A stretch of 64,000 nt of DNA from Thermanaerosceptrum fracticalcis (GTDB lineage Bacteria; Bacillota; Peptococcia; DRI-13): contig NZ_CP045798.1 of the NCBI RefSeq assembly GCF_000746025.2, forward strand, positions 1,350,501 through 1,414,500, given 5' to 3'. Position 1 is the first letter of the stretch; every line of letters begins with the position of its first letter. Of the stretch, positions 20,829 through 29,512 are shown piece after piece. The notes under the pieces were generated by a model. It saw only the letters and a program-made list of their open reading frames with translations. It made no database searches and was not told the DNA's origin. The position numbers and the translations under genes are program-made.

Positions 20829-21055
20829 ATAAAAAATCCTCCCATCCTCGCAGCATTTCTGCTGCAGGGACGAGAGGTTATTCCCGCGGTTCCACCCTGC
20901 TTGACCTCCTGGCGGAGGTCCCCTTGATTTTTTTCCCGGCTCCGGGGTGCCATACACTATGACCTTGGCCAGGCTTCCACTCTCCCTGACTCGCTTTGTT
21001 GCCGGTTCCACAGCTTTCTTCCCCTTCACAGCCTTATTCACTTAATATCAGTGAT
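20829..21055 (-). ncRNA. T-box leader (glycine) controlling glyQS
   Basis: The minus strand carries the T-box signature AGGGTGGAACCGCGGG (20883-20898), immediately followed by a strong terminator hairpin (about 20838-20877: CCTCTCGTCCC pairing with the GGATGGGAGG side) and T6. Upstream lies a long stem I region with a GGC triplet in the context TATGGCACC, a plausible glycine specifier. Uncharged tRNA-Gly would pair with the specifier and the T-box bulge and favour the antiterminator. The specifier assignment is less certain than the T-box itself. Confidence 0.93.
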
Positions 21056-21134
21056 AATTTACCAGAGGAAAGGTTGTTTGTCAAGCAGTAACGTAGTTGT
21101 TAGTTGATAGTTGGTAGTTGGTAGTTGCTTACTC

Positions 21135-21587
21135 CTAGAATTTGTCCTTGTCTTTTTTCTCGTAACTCTCTTCTAAAAACTTGAGATCGTGCTTTTCTAC
21201 TTTACCATCGGGACGTACGATTTCCAGGCTGTAGTTTTTAATGAGTGCCGCCACCGTACCCACAACACCGATAATGGCCAGAGGCGTACTGAATAAGGCG
21301 CCCCCCACGCCCAATGCTCCCACAGTGGCGGGTATTTCGAAAATTACCTTATCACCTTTCTTCAGGCGGACTTTGGTCACATTGCCTTTTTTGATGATGT
21401 CCTTTATGTAATCAACAATCTGTTTGCCCTTGTCTTCAAGCTTATCGTCCCAGCTTTCACGGCGGTTTTCCAAATTGATTAAGGCCTGTACCACATCACC
21501 CTGGGCTTGGTCCAGAGCTTCTTTGGCTTCCCTGTAACTTACACCAAGCCTCTCCCGCAGAAGATCAATTTTTTCAAGTTCATCCAT
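21135..21587 (-). CDS. UBA/TS-N and DUF4342 domain protein
   Basis: 150 residues. The N-terminal UBA-like helix bundle contains LLRERLGVSYREAKEALDQA. A DUF4342 region follows: GNVTKVRLKKGDKVIFEIP, then a glycine/alanine hydrophobic segment VGALGVGGALFSTPLAIIG that may be membrane-associated. The function is unknown. It is placed between recO and glyQS, and its stop is followed by TAGTTG repeats. Confidence 0.7.
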   Translation of the reverse strand: MDELEKIDLLRERLGVSYREAKEALDQAQGDVVQALINLENRRESWDDKLEDKGKQIVDYIKDIIKKGNVTKVRLKKGDKVIFEIPATVGALGVGGALFSTPLAIIGVVGTVAALIKNYSLEIVRPDGKVEKHDLKFLEESYEKKDKDKF

Positions 21588-21648
21588 TGTTTAACACCTC
21601 CATTTATATTTGTATCCAAGAGAACATAAGCACATACGTGTCTTTTTC

Positions 21649-22386
21649 CTAAAGCATCATTTTTAAAATAGGCCTGGATTTAAGGGGATGTCCTAACTGT
21701 GTATAGAGGAAATCTTCGATGACCCGGTCCAGGATGGTCATCCCCTGCCCGGAAATTTTGATACGGTTTAATTTACCCAAATCCATGCGCAGCATCTGCT
21801 GCCAAACCTGCATAACCTCCCGGGTAAAATAAAGGCTATCCTTTTGGATACAGGAAGAGCACAACACTCCGCCCAAATCCGTGGAAAAAGCTATTTTCTC
21901 CTGAATCCTGAGAGGCTCCCCACAGGAAACGCAAGTATCCATTAAAGGATTATAGCCCAGTAAAGATAAAAGCTTGATTTCCAGGCCGTGGATAATTAAC
22001 TCCCTGGCCTCCAGACAGATAATATGGAAGCCCGCCAGGGCTAAATTAAAAACTTCGGAATCCACTTCCCCCTCGGGCGTCAGTGAATCCAGAAGTTCTG
22101 CCCAATAACTGGCAGCAGTCATACTGCCTATACTCTCTTGAAGGAATGTAAATCCTTCCAAGCACTGGCTCTGCGTCACAATATCCAAGCTTTTACCCTC
22201 ATAAAGCAACATTTCATTAAGGGTAAAAAGTTGTACTCCGCCGCGTAAACGGCTGGTTGGTTTTCTGACCCCTTTGGCAATGGCTCTCACCTTTCCTTTT
22301 TTTCTGGTTAAAAGGGTAAGGAGACAGTCAGCCTCGGCATATTCCTTGCTGCGCAGGACCAGGGCCTGTGTTTTGTATAAACTCAT
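21649..22386 (-). CDS. recO: DNA repair protein RecO
   Basis: 245 residues. The N-terminal OB-fold begins YKTQALVLRSKEYAEADCLLTLLT. A C-terminal zinc-binding site is visible as CVSCGEPL and CSSCIQ. It loads RecA with RecR in recombinational repair. It lies 4 bp after yqzL, the usual era-yqzL-recO order, though era is displaced to 29.5 kb here. Confidence 0.94.
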   Translation of the reverse strand: MSLYKTQALVLRSKEYAEADCLLTLLTRKKGKVRAIAKGVRKPTSRLRGGVQLFTLNEMLLYEGKSLDIVTQSQCLEGFTFLQESIGSMTAASYWAELLDSLTPEGEVDSEVFNLALAGFHIICLEARELIIHGLEIKLLSLLGYNPLMDTCVSCGEPLRIQEKIAFSTDLGGVLCSSCIQKDSLYFTREVMQVWQQMLRMDLGKLNRIKISGQGMTILDRVIEDFLYTQLGHPLKSRPILKMML

Positions 22387-22390
22387 CCCC

Positions 22391-22522
22391 TTATTCAGCC
22401 CTCTTTATCTTTTTATACCCGTACTCTGCTCCCTGATTTTTTGTAATTTCTTTGTAAATCAGATAGGCACCGATGTTACCTGTACTGCTGAAAAACTCCC
22501 AGAAAATCTTTGATGTACGCAT
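22391..22522 (-). CDS. yqzL: YqzL-family small protein
   Basis: 43 residues, starting MRTSKIFWEFFSSTGNIGAY and continuing LIYKEI. The WEFFxxTGNIxAYLxYK pattern is the YqzL family signature, and it is found directly upstream of recO in many Firmicutes. A Shine-Dalgarno AAAGGAT lies at the expected distance. The function is unknown. Confidence 0.85.
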   Translation of the reverse strand: MRTSKIFWEFFSSTGNIGAYLIYKEITKNQGAEYGYKKIKRAE

Positions 22523-22685
22523 AGTTTTTGATATCCTTTCTGGCAAGATGATTTTGCTGCTTACTTAGCTTGAGCCCTCATCAGTCATGATATACTGGTT
22601 TTTTTCTGCCAGCAGTTGTACCTTATTCCAATTCCTATTATAGCGATTGTGCAAAAACAAAAGCAAGCCTACTGATGAAAATCGC

Positions 22686-22735
22686 AGCCGCACCGCTTCG
22701 ACTTCCGATATCCGATAGCCGACAGCCGACCTCAG
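22686..22735. repeat. Second copy of the GGATATCGGA-type repeat
   Basis: The plus strand reads TTCCGATATCCGATAGCCGA and continues in the same style, the complement of the motif seen before glyQ and before floA. No gene is visible between 22523 and 22780 apart from this repeat and the feo terminator. Confidence 0.55.
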
Positions 22736-22751
22736 AAATAGTAAGACAAGA

Positions 22752-22773
22752 AAGAAGGCTTCGCAGCCTTCTT
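22752..22773 (-). terminator. Terminator of the feo operon
   Basis: Perfect 9-bp arms AAGAAGGCT/AGCCTTCTT with a 4-nt loop, followed by TCTTGTCTT on the minus strand. Confidence 0.7.
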
Positions 22774-22780
22774 GTAATTT

Positions 22781-22918
22781 TTACTTCCTTTCTTCTTTTT
22801 TTGTCAGACAGGCGGAACAGTTTCCACTGCAGCCGCCACAGGCTAAAAGGTTTTGCATACAGCGGGGACAGCGGAGTTCTCCCGTTTTAACCTCATAGCC
22901 ACAGCGCGGGCACTTCAT
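22781..22918 (-). CDS. Small cysteine-rich zinc-ribbon protein downstream of feoB
   Basis: 45 residues, beginning MKCPRCGYEVKTGELRCPRC. Two CPRC knuckles form a zinc ribbon, followed by CGGCSGNCSACL near the C-terminus, giving nine or more cysteines. It starts just after feoB in the same operon, so an accessory role in Fe(II) uptake or iron sensing (like FeoC or FeoB-associated Cys-rich proteins) is plausible but not shown. Confidence 0.75.
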   Translation of the reverse strand: MKCPRCGYEVKTGELRCPRCMQNLLACGGCSGNCSACLTKKEERK

Positions 22919-22920
22919 GT

Positions 22921-24894
22921 TTAACCCTCCTTCGCCATATTTGCTTTGAGGGCCAGACGTGTCTTTAAGTTTTTGATCACAAAAACTGTTAAGGCTGTAA
23001 GTATTGTAAAGGAAAGGGCAACAGCGGTCACGGCATGGTTGGGATAAGTCTTAGCAAGCTGCGCTACAGTACCGCCTACCAGGAAGGCTACGATCCAGCT
23101 TCCTATCCAGATGAAAGGAGCTTCTTGTTTGCCTCTTTCTTTAAACAGTACCAGCATCGCCGCAATACAGGGAACGAATAAAGTGATGGTGATTAAAGCT
23201 ACCAGTGTCTGCATGGGATCCAGGGACAATTCTGTCAATCCGGCGGCCCCAAAGTCTCTCCTCACAATACCCATGATAAAGGCCGTTGCCGATTCTTTGG
23301 GGAGATTCAACCAACCTACGGTAAGAGGTGCCAGCAGGTTCTGGAGTATTTCCAGGATGCCTGTGACCTGAAGTGTGCTGATTAAAAGGGCACCCAGGGC
23401 AAAGATAGGCGTAGCTTCCTGCAGGAACTGGAACGATTTTGTACCTGTCTTTTTCAACACGTTATTAATCCTGGGCAGTCTTAGAGGAGGCAAGTCAATT
23501 AAAAGATCAGAGGATTTACCGGGCAGCACATAGTTTAGTAGAGTCCCTACGATAACCAGTACCGTAAAGATCACTAGAACATAAAGGGCTATATAAGGAG
23601 CGCCCAGACCAGCCAGCATCCCGGCAATGACACCCAATTGGGCGGAACAGGGAATAGCCAGGGCCAATAGGAAAATAGCGATACGTCTCTCCCGTTCGGA
23701 ACCCAAAAGCCGTGTAACGATGGTCGCCAGTGTCACACAACCAAAACCCAAAATCATGGGTATGACGGCCCGACCATTTAAGCCTACCGCTGTTAAAACT
23801 CTATCTACCAGGGCGGCAATACGTGGCAAATAACCGGAGTCCTCCAAAGTGGAAAGGATTAAATAAAATCCTACCACCAGCGGTAAAAGGAGTCCTAAAA
23901 CATAAGTTACGGTCATGGTTAGGAGGCCAAACTCGCCGATTAAGATTTGCCCCAGAGTAGAATCTTCTGCCATGAATTTCGTAACAAGCCCCCGTATAGC
24001 CGGTTCGTAATAGCCCTGCATTAATGTTTCCTCGGTAAAACCAACCACATCTCCGGCAACGAAGACACCAATAATCTTGTACATGAGATATAAGGTAACG
24101 GCCAGGATAGGTACACCCGTGACCGGTCTTAACATCCAGCGTCCCAGTCTGGTACTGAAAGTAGCACCATGGGAGATTTCCCGGATCACCTTACTCACAA
24201 TGTAGTTAACCCTTTCCCGGCGAGCCAGGTAGATTTCTTCCCGGTGAGGGCCTGGCTTTAAGCCATGCCTTTCCGCCACTACAGGGTCCCCTTCTAAAAT
24301 GAGCAGGGCTTCTCCCTGGCTGGCTACCCGGGTGGCCATCCGGGTTAGGCGACTTTGCAGTTCCGGAGAGATATTCCCCGGTTTTGCCCGGTCGATGGCC
24401 TTTTTCAGCTCTTCCAGCCCCTCTTTCTGTACGGCAATGGTGGGAACCACGGGAATTCCCAGAAGCTCACTCAAAAGCTTCACATCAATTTCCATCCCCT
24501 GGCGGGCAGCCTCATCCACCATGTTAAGAGCCATTACCACAGGAACTCCCGTATCAATAATCTGCTGGGTGAGGAACAAATCCCTTTCCAGGTGCACCGC
24601 ATCCACCACGTTGACAACCACATCAGCGGCCAGGATCACATCACGGGCAATCCGCTCTTCATCATTAAAAGAAGAAATACCGTAAACACCCGGCGTATCA
24701 ATCACCGCATCTTTCCCGTATCTCCCATGGGAAATCTCCAGGGTCGTACCAGGATAATTGGAGACATCCACATACAGGCCGGTCAGGGCATTAAAGAATA
24801 CGGATTTACCCACATTGGGATTACCGGCTAAGACTATTTTTCTACCATTTTCGGGTATGTCAATCTTTAAACCCAGTTCGTGACAGTGAGCCAA
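22921..24894 (-). CDS. feoB: Ferrous iron transporter FeoB
   Basis: 657 residues. The N-terminal GTPase shows G1 GNPNVGKSVFFNAL, G3 DTPGVYG and G4 NMVD. The C-terminal membrane part contains the two Gate domains with GFGCVTLATIVTRLL and related hydrophobic helices. It moves Fe2+ across the cytoplasmic membrane. It follows feoA by 13 bp and is probably iron-repressed through the Fur-like box upstream of feoA. Confidence 0.95.
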   Translation of the reverse strand: MAHCHELGLKIDIPENGRKIVLAGNPNVGKSVFFNALTGLYVDVSNYPGTTLEISHGRYGKDAVIDTPGVYGISSFNDEERIARDVILAADVVVNVVDAVHLERDLFLTQQIIDTGVPVVMALNMVDEAARQGMEIDVKLLSELLGIPVVPTIAVQKEGLEELKKAIDRAKPGNISPELQSRLTRMATRVASQGEALLILEGDPVVAERHGLKPGPHREEIYLARRERVNYIVSKVIREISHGATFSTRLGRWMLRPVTGVPILAVTLYLMYKIIGVFVAGDVVGFTEETLMQGYYEPAIRGLVTKFMAEDSTLGQILIGEFGLLTMTVTYVLGLLLPLVVGFYLILSTLEDSGYLPRIAALVDRVLTAVGLNGRAVIPMILGFGCVTLATIVTRLLGSERERRIAIFLLALAIPCSAQLGVIAGMLAGLGAPYIALYVLVIFTVLVIVGTLLNYVLPGKSSDLLIDLPPLRLPRINNVLKKTGTKSFQFLQEATPIFALGALLISTLQVTGILEILQNLLAPLTVGWLNLPKESATAFIMGIVRRDFGAAGLTELSLDPMQTLVALITITLFVPCIAAMLVLFKERGKQEAPFIWIGSWIVAFLVGGTVAQLAKTYPNHAVTAVALSFTILTALTVFVIKNLKTRLALKANMAKEG

Positions 24895-24907
24895 ATTCTT
24901 TCCCTCC

Positions 24908-25129
24908 TTAACTTACGGCCTGAATGGTGATTTCCTCCGCCAGGCCCCTTCCTACGGCAATTTCCTGCCGGTTTTTCCTCAAAATAACCGGACCTGCCGG
25001 TATAATTTCTTCACATATGACAACACTTCCCTCACCGATGCCGAAGCGAATGGCTTGAGAACGTACCTGTTCATTAGGAATACGGGCAATTTTCACTACC
25101 TGCCCTTTTTTTACCTGTGATAGTTTCAT
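24908..25129 (-). CDS. feoA: FeoA SH3-like protein
   Basis: 73 residues, beginning MKLSQVKKGQVVKIARIPN, with the FeoA-typical beta-barrel (RFGIGEGSVVICEE, ILRKNRQEIAVGRGLAEEI). It interacts with FeoB and is the first gene of the feo operon. Confidence 0.92.
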   Translation of the reverse strand: MKLSQVKKGQVVKIARIPNEQVRSQAIRFGIGEGSVVICEEIIPAGPVILRKNRQEIAVGRGLAEEITIQAVS

Positions 25130-25147
25130 ATGTCATCTCCCCTTAAT

Positions 25148-25162
25148 TGAGAATTATTTTCA
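25148..25162. promoter_or_regulatory. Fur-like box upstream of feoAB
   Basis: TGAGAATTATTTTCA on the plus strand matches the 7-1-7 Fur consensus TGATAATNATTATCA at 13 of 14 specified positions or close to it, and sits 19 bp before the feoA start. Iron-responsive repression by Fur is inferred from the match. Confidence 0.75.
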
Positions 25163-25230
25163 TTCATCCTACTCATATTTTACTACACGAAGGAAAATTT
25201 AACTAGAGTTTAAATGTACTAATCAATAAG

Positions 25231-25273
25231 AAAAAAACCGGATTAATTAGTCGCAAAAGACTAACTAATCCGG
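25231..25273 (-). terminator. Terminator upstream region of feoA / end of the response-regulator side
   Basis: 15-bp arms (25238-25252 and 25259-25273, one mismatch) with a 6-nt loop, followed by a T7 run on the minus strand. It reads as a terminator for transcripts coming from the feo side toward the regulator gene, since it lies upstream (5') of feoA and downstream of nothing else on the minus strand except the intergenic region; attenuation of the gene at 25324 is not implied. It lies downstream of the regulator's stop codon at 25324, which makes it the terminator of the deoC-regulator transcript. Confidence 0.75.
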
Positions 25274-25323
25274 GATTATTAGTAGGTTTATACTAATAGG
25301 GACAAGAAAATTTTTCGCTATTT

Positions 25324-25983
25324 CTATAAATATTTTTTTATGGCATACGACATCATTTGGGTTCTGTTCTCAACACCTAATTTATTTTGCAGCCTCTGGA
25401 GATGATTTTTGACCGTATTAGGAGAGATACCCAGTTTATCCCCTATTTCCTTATTACTGAGACCCTGGGCCAGTAAAATGAGGATCTCTTTTTCCCGGGC
25501 TGTAACAGATGCCACCTCTTCCTCAGGAGCTTTATCCCTCTCCTCCAGTTGAGGGGCTAATTCTCTTAAGATGTCACATGCTACTTTTGTTGCAAAAGGC
25601 CTGTCTTTGTTTACAGCACTCAATATCACCTGTTTCCAGACCTCCGGGGAAAGGGTTTTAAGGAGATACCCCTGGGCCCCTAAGCGCATGGCATCAAAAA
25701 GGGACTGGACCGCCCGTGAAGCCGTTAAAACCACCACAGGAACATTGATATTGTGCTCCCTAAGCTTTGCTAAAAGGGATTTATCCGGGTTTTCCTGCCA
25801 TAATTCTGTAAGCACACAGTCAAATTCATATTTTTTAAAGAGCTCCAGGGCCTCTTTGGCCGTAGCGGCTTCACCGGCTACCCGGAATTCCGGAATACTA
25901 TCTAAAATACTGCTGATTCCTTTGCGTACAAGAAACTCAGGTTCTACTATTAAGAGCCTGAGTTTTGCCTGGTTTTGCTCCAC
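25324..25983 (-). CDS. NarL/FixJ-type response regulator with atypical receiver
   Basis: 219 residues. The N-terminal receiver-like domain has LLIVEPEFLVRKGI where the acidic pair DD is expected, and DCVLTELWQ where the phosphoacceptor Asp (xxMDxxMP) is expected. Glu replaces Asp there, and the acidic pocket is altered. The switch Thr (VVLTAS) and Lys (LLKTLSP) are kept. The C-terminal LuxR HTH (VTAREKEILILLAQGLSNKE) is intact. No histidine kinase is adjacent. A phosphorylation-independent or constitutively active regulator is inferred. Confidence 0.85.
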   Translation of the reverse strand: MEQNQAKLRLLIVEPEFLVRKGISSILDSIPEFRVAGEAATAKEALELFKKYEFDCVLTELWQENPDKSLLAKLREHNINVPVVVLTASRAVQSLFDAMRLGAQGYLLKTLSPEVWKQVILSAVNKDRPFATKVACDILRELAPQLEERDKAPEEEVASVTAREKEILILLAQGLSNKEIGDKLGISPNTVKNHLQRLQNKLGVENRTQMMSYAIKKYL

Positions 25984-26004
25984 CTTGTACCTCCACGCGT
26001 TTAT

Positions 26005-26682
26005 TTACTGTTTGGTCAGCTGTGACTGGAGAATGGCCGGGCCGCTGCTGGTTCCCAGGCGCTGGGCCCCTGCATTCATGAGCGCTTGAGCCTGTTCCCA
26101 GGTCCTAATCCCCCCTGAGGCTTTGACTTTTGCCTTACCCCGGACAGCCTCCGCCATCAGCTGGACATCTTCCACAGTAGCTCCCCCGCCACCAAAACCG
26201 GTAGAGGTCTTAACGAAATCTGCTCCTGCCTCTACGGCAGCTTGACAGGCCAGGAGCTTTTCTTCCCGGCTTAACAAGGCCGTCTCGATAATGACCTTTA
26301 CCACTTTACCCGGATAAGCCCGGGCCTCACTGACAACGGCACTAATATCGTCATAAACGTAGGACATCTTCTTTTCTTTTAAAGCACCGATGTTGATGAC
26401 CATATCCACTTCGTCCGCTCCCTGGCTAAAAGCAAGTTTAGCCTCATAAGCTTTTACCTCCGGGAGGTGGGCCCCTAGAGGAAATCCTATCACGGTGGCT
26501 ACGGTAATACCTGATTCTTTTAAAGATTTAACGGCCAAAGTTACATAACAGGGCAAGACACAGACGGCTTTAAAGCCAAAATCCCTGGCCTCCTGACAAA
26601 GCTGTAAAACCTGTTTTTCAGTAGAATCGGACCTCAGCAAAGTGTGGTCAATGCTTTGGGCTACTTCACGCAATGATAACAT
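26005..26682 (-). CDS. deoC: Deoxyribose-phosphate aldolase
   Basis: 225 residues, DERA family. The Schiff-base lysine is in DFVKTSTGFGGGGAT, and the proton-relay Lys in KAKVKASGGIRT. It cleaves 2-deoxyribose-5-phosphate to acetaldehyde and glyceraldehyde-3-phosphate in nucleoside catabolism. It lies 15 bp after mgtE and 21 bp before the response-regulator gene. Confidence 0.95.
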   Translation of the reverse strand: MLSLREVAQSIDHTLLRSDSTEKQVLQLCQEARDFGFKAVCVLPCYVTLAVKSLKESGITVATVIGFPLGAHLPEVKAYEAKLAFSQGADEVDMVINIGALKEKKMSYVYDDISAVVSEARAYPGKVVKVIIETALLSREEKLLACQAAVEAGADFVKTSTGFGGGGATVEDVQLMAEAVRGKAKVKASGGIRTWEQAQALMNAGAQRLGTSSGPAILQSQLTKQ

Positions 26683-26697
26683 ATAACCCTCCCTTTC

Positions 26698-28065
26698 CTA
26701 TAAAAGATAAGCAATCAGTAAGGTAGCCAGGGTTGAATAAATTAACAGGCCGGTAATATCAATGGCAGTAGAGATGAAAGGCGCCGAAGCTACCGCCGGG
26801 TCAATACCAATCCTGCGGAAGATGAGAGGCACCAGCGTACCCATCGTCGCCGCTGTCAGCATATTGCCTAACATGGCCAGTCCCACTACAATACCGAGCA
26901 TGGGTTTCTGCTGCCAGACAGAGGCAATAACACCTACGATAAGGCCCAAAATAGACCCTATGGCCGCCCCTACCAGGGACTCTCTTAAAACAACGGTAAA
27001 AATCTGGTCTTCTTTAATCTGTCCCGTAGCAATACCCCGTACGGTTACGGTCGAAGACTGGGTGCCCACGTTGCCACCCATGCCTGTAAGAAGCGGGATA
27101 AAAAAGGCCAGGGCTACTACGGCATCAATCTGTTCGGAAAAACCGCTTAAAACCCGGCCCGAGACCAAACCACCCAACATGGTGATAAAAAGCCAGGGGA
27201 GCCGAGCCTTCAGAGAGGCAAAAATCCTCTGAAAAAACTCTTCCTCCTCCTCTTCTTCTTCACCGGCGGCACCGGCCAAACGGTACAAGTCTTCCGCAGC
27301 TTCCTCATGAATAACGTCGATGACGTCGTCTACCGTAATAATCCCCAGGAGAGAATTGTCATGGTCAATAACAGGTACGGCGAGAAAATTATATTTGGTA
27401 ACAATACGGGCAACTTCTTCCTGGTCCATATCTACAGGGACACTGACGACTTTCCTGCGCATGATATCGCGAATGAGGGAATCAGGGTTGGCGATGATTA
27501 ACTCCCTTAAGGAGATAACCCCAACCAGCTGGTTTTTCAAATTTATCACGTAGACATAATATACTGTTTCGGCATCAGGTGCTATCTCCCGCAGAACCTC
27601 AATAGCCCTGGCTGCCGTAATATCCTCCCGTACAGCCACATATTCGGTGGTCATCAGGCCCCCGGCCGTGTCTTCGCGGTAGGTCATGAGTTCCCGGACG
27701 TCCTGCTGGTCCTCCGACTCCAGGAGCTCCAGGTACTTGTTCTGCTCCTGATCCGACAATTCACTCAAAAGGTCGGCGGCATCGTCAAAAGACATCTCTT
27801 CCAGGATCTCACCGGCCCGCTCCTCATTTAAGTGACCTAAAAGCTCTCCTCCTAACTCAGGATCAAGCTCATTAAGGACCAGGGCCGCCGTCTCGCTGTC
27901 CAGCAAGGATAAGATCCACTGCTGTTCTTTAAGCTCCAGTTCTTCGATGATTTCCGCAATATCTACAGGCTGCAAGTCATTAAGAAAGGTTTTGGCTTTT
28001 TCTGCGTCAAGATGGGCGATATATGCTTCCAATTCCTCAAGAAGTAATTTCTTATCTTTAACCAT
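26698..28065 (-). CDS. mgtE: Magnesium transporter MgtE
   Basis: 455 residues. An N-terminal superhelical domain (AEIIEELELKEQQWIL), two CBS domains (MTTEYVAVREDITAARAI; MRRKVVSVPVDMDQEEV), the plug helix and five membrane segments with GGNVGTQSSTVTVRGIATG are in the standard MgtE order. It is a Mg2+ channel gated by intracellular Mg2+. A strong hairpin overlaps the 5' region just before its ribosome-binding site. Confidence 0.95.
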   Translation of the reverse strand: MVKDKKLLLEELEAYIAHLDAEKAKTFLNDLQPVDIAEIIEELELKEQQWILSLLDSETAALVLNELDPELGGELLGHLNEERAGEILEEMSFDDAADLLSELSDQEQNKYLELLESEDQQDVRELMTYREDTAGGLMTTEYVAVREDITAARAIEVLREIAPDAETVYYVYVINLKNQLVGVISLRELIIANPDSLIRDIMRRKVVSVPVDMDQEEVARIVTKYNFLAVPVIDHDNSLLGIITVDDVIDVIHEEAAEDLYRLAGAAGEEEEEEEEFFQRIFASLKARLPWLFITMLGGLVSGRVLSGFSEQIDAVVALAFFIPLLTGMGGNVGTQSSTVTVRGIATGQIKEDQIFTVVLRESLVGAAIGSILGLIVGVIASVWQQKPMLGIVVGLAMLGNMLTAATMGTLVPLIFRRIGIDPAVASAPFISTAIDITGLLIYSTLATLLIAYLL

Positions 28066-28085
28066 GCTGCATCCTCCTTTCTCCT

Positions 28086-28131
28086 AGGGGAGCAGCACAA
28101 AAGACGGGATCTTCAGTGATTCTGCTCCCCT
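28086..28131 (-). promoter_or_regulatory. Hairpin immediately upstream of the mgtE ribosome-binding site
   Basis: A perfect 10-bp stem (AGGGGAGCAG/CTGCTCCCCT) encloses a 26-nt loop, and the mgtE Shine-Dalgarno (AGGAGAAAGGAGG) follows directly. There is no T run, so it is not a simple terminator. It could be part of a cis-regulatory RNA for Mg2+, but I do not recognise the M-box core in the 5' region. Confidence 0.5.
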
Positions 28132-28206
28132 ATTTATTTTAAGTTTGGCCTGCTAGGGGGGTACGAATCCACTAAAACCCACCTCCACTATTGTTTACTA
28201 AAACAG

Positions 28207-28237
28207 GGTAAGCCTTTCCGGAGAAGAAAGGCTTACC
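28207..28237 (-). terminator. Hairpin downstream of yibE/F (probable terminator)
   Basis: A 12-bp perfect stem GGTAAGCCTTTC/GAAAGGCTTACC is followed by CTGTTTTAG on the minus strand, 28 bp past the stop. The T run is short. Confidence 0.6.
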
Positions 28238-28264
28238 ATCAAATCTACTCTATCAAGTTTAATC

Positions 28265-29416
28265 CTACGTGTCAAGAAAGGTACGCTCCATCTTGCCCAT
28301 CTTTTTTTTGTACAGAAACGCACTGGTTAAGGCCGTAAAGGGAACGGCCAGAAACAAACCGATACTCCCCGCTAAAGCCCGGATGATTTCCACGGCGATC
28401 ATGTCCAGGTTGATAAATTTTAAATACGGCACGTTGTTGGCCATTAATAAAAGCATCAGGGGCAGGGAACTTCCTGTATAGGCCAGGATAAGGGTGTTGG
28501 CCATGGTCCCGATAATATCCTTACCCACGTTCAGACCGCTTTGGAAGAGGTGACGGAAGGTGAGTTCCGGGTTAAGCTCATTCATTTCGCTGATGCTGGA
28601 AGCAATAGACATGGCCACGTCCATGACTGCTCCCAGGGCACCGATAATAATACCCGCAAACAATAAACCGGTCACATCCAGGGTCCCCCGGGTAAAACTA
28701 TAGTAAAGCATTTGACTCTCTTCGGAATTAAGGCCGTTGACCCTGGTGAGAACGATAACGTATTTGGCCAGGCCCCCTCCCAGGACCAGTCCTATCACCG
28801 TCCCGGTGATGGCGGCCAGGGACTTTTTGCTGAAACCGGTAATCAACATGTGGGTAATAATGGTGACTCCGGTACAGATCAAGATGCTAACCGTAATAGG
28901 GTTTTTCCCCGCCAGAATGGCTGGGAGTAAAATCTTAAAAACGGCCAGACACGTAATGATTAAAGAGAGAAGGGTCTTAAATCCTTGCCTGAGCCCAATA
29001 GCCAGAATGGAACCGGAAAAGATGAGTGCCAGTAACCCCAGATAATGATCGCGGGCCAGGCTGGAGATATAGGCTTCTTTAAGGACAAAATCCTCTACAT
29101 CCAGGCTTACCACAACCTTATCCCCGGGTTTAACCATAAAGTCATAGGCAGGATTACTATCCTGATAATGAACGGTGTCAATAAGCCTGCCTTTATAAAA
29201 ACCTTCCGTGATTTTGAGGCGCACAGCCCACTGTTTCTCAAGTAAGGCCGGATTGTTCTTTTCTCCCCCGGCGGGAGCCATTTCTTTAACGTCCAGGACA
29301 ACCCCTTTGGTCAGGACTTCAGGGTTATCCTGCTTTTCATATTGCAGGGTACTACTGTAAAAATAACCTGCACAAATGATGACAAGAGAGATGAGGAAAG
29401 CCCAAAAACGCTGCAT
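28265..29416 (-). CDS. YibE/F-like multitransmembrane protein
   Basis: 383 residues. One N-terminal membrane anchor (FWAFLISLVIICAGYFYSS) precedes an extracytoplasmic beta-rich domain of about 100 residues (KGVVLDVKEMAP to LKEAYISSLARD). A polytopic YibE/F region follows, with GALGAVMDVAMSIASSISEM and AGSIGLFLAVPFTALTSAFLY. The transported substrate is unknown. A terminator-like hairpin follows. Confidence 0.8.
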   Translation of the reverse strand: MQRFWAFLISLVIICAGYFYSSTLQYEKQDNPEVLTKGVVLDVKEMAPAGGEKNNPALLEKQWAVRLKITEGFYKGRLIDTVHYQDSNPAYDFMVKPGDKVVVSLDVEDFVLKEAYISSLARDHYLGLLALIFSGSILAIGLRQGFKTLLSLIITCLAVFKILLPAILAGKNPITVSILICTGVTIITHMLITGFSKKSLAAITGTVIGLVLGGGLAKYVIVLTRVNGLNSEESQMLYYSFTRGTLDVTGLLFAGIIIGALGAVMDVAMSIASSISEMNELNPELTFRHLFQSGLNVGKDIIGTMANTLILAYTGSSLPLMLLLMANNVPYLKFINLDMIAVEIIRALAGSIGLFLAVPFTALTSAFLYKKKMGKMERTFLDT

Positions 29417-29512
29417 AGTCCACCCCTAGTTTGCTTAGTTTCTTTTTCTCATTATATCCCGGATGGACAGGATTTGTCTTTGGCAAGTGCCAGTAATCCA
29501 CAGCCTGAAATA

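Noticed and set aside
20784-21041. An 85-aa minus-strand ORF in front of glyQ
   Set aside because: It lies wholly in the T-box leader and terminator, which explain the conserved sequence.
28066-28264. M-box riboswitch upstream of mgtE
   Set aside because: The conserved M-box core could not be recognised; only an unassigned hairpin is reported.
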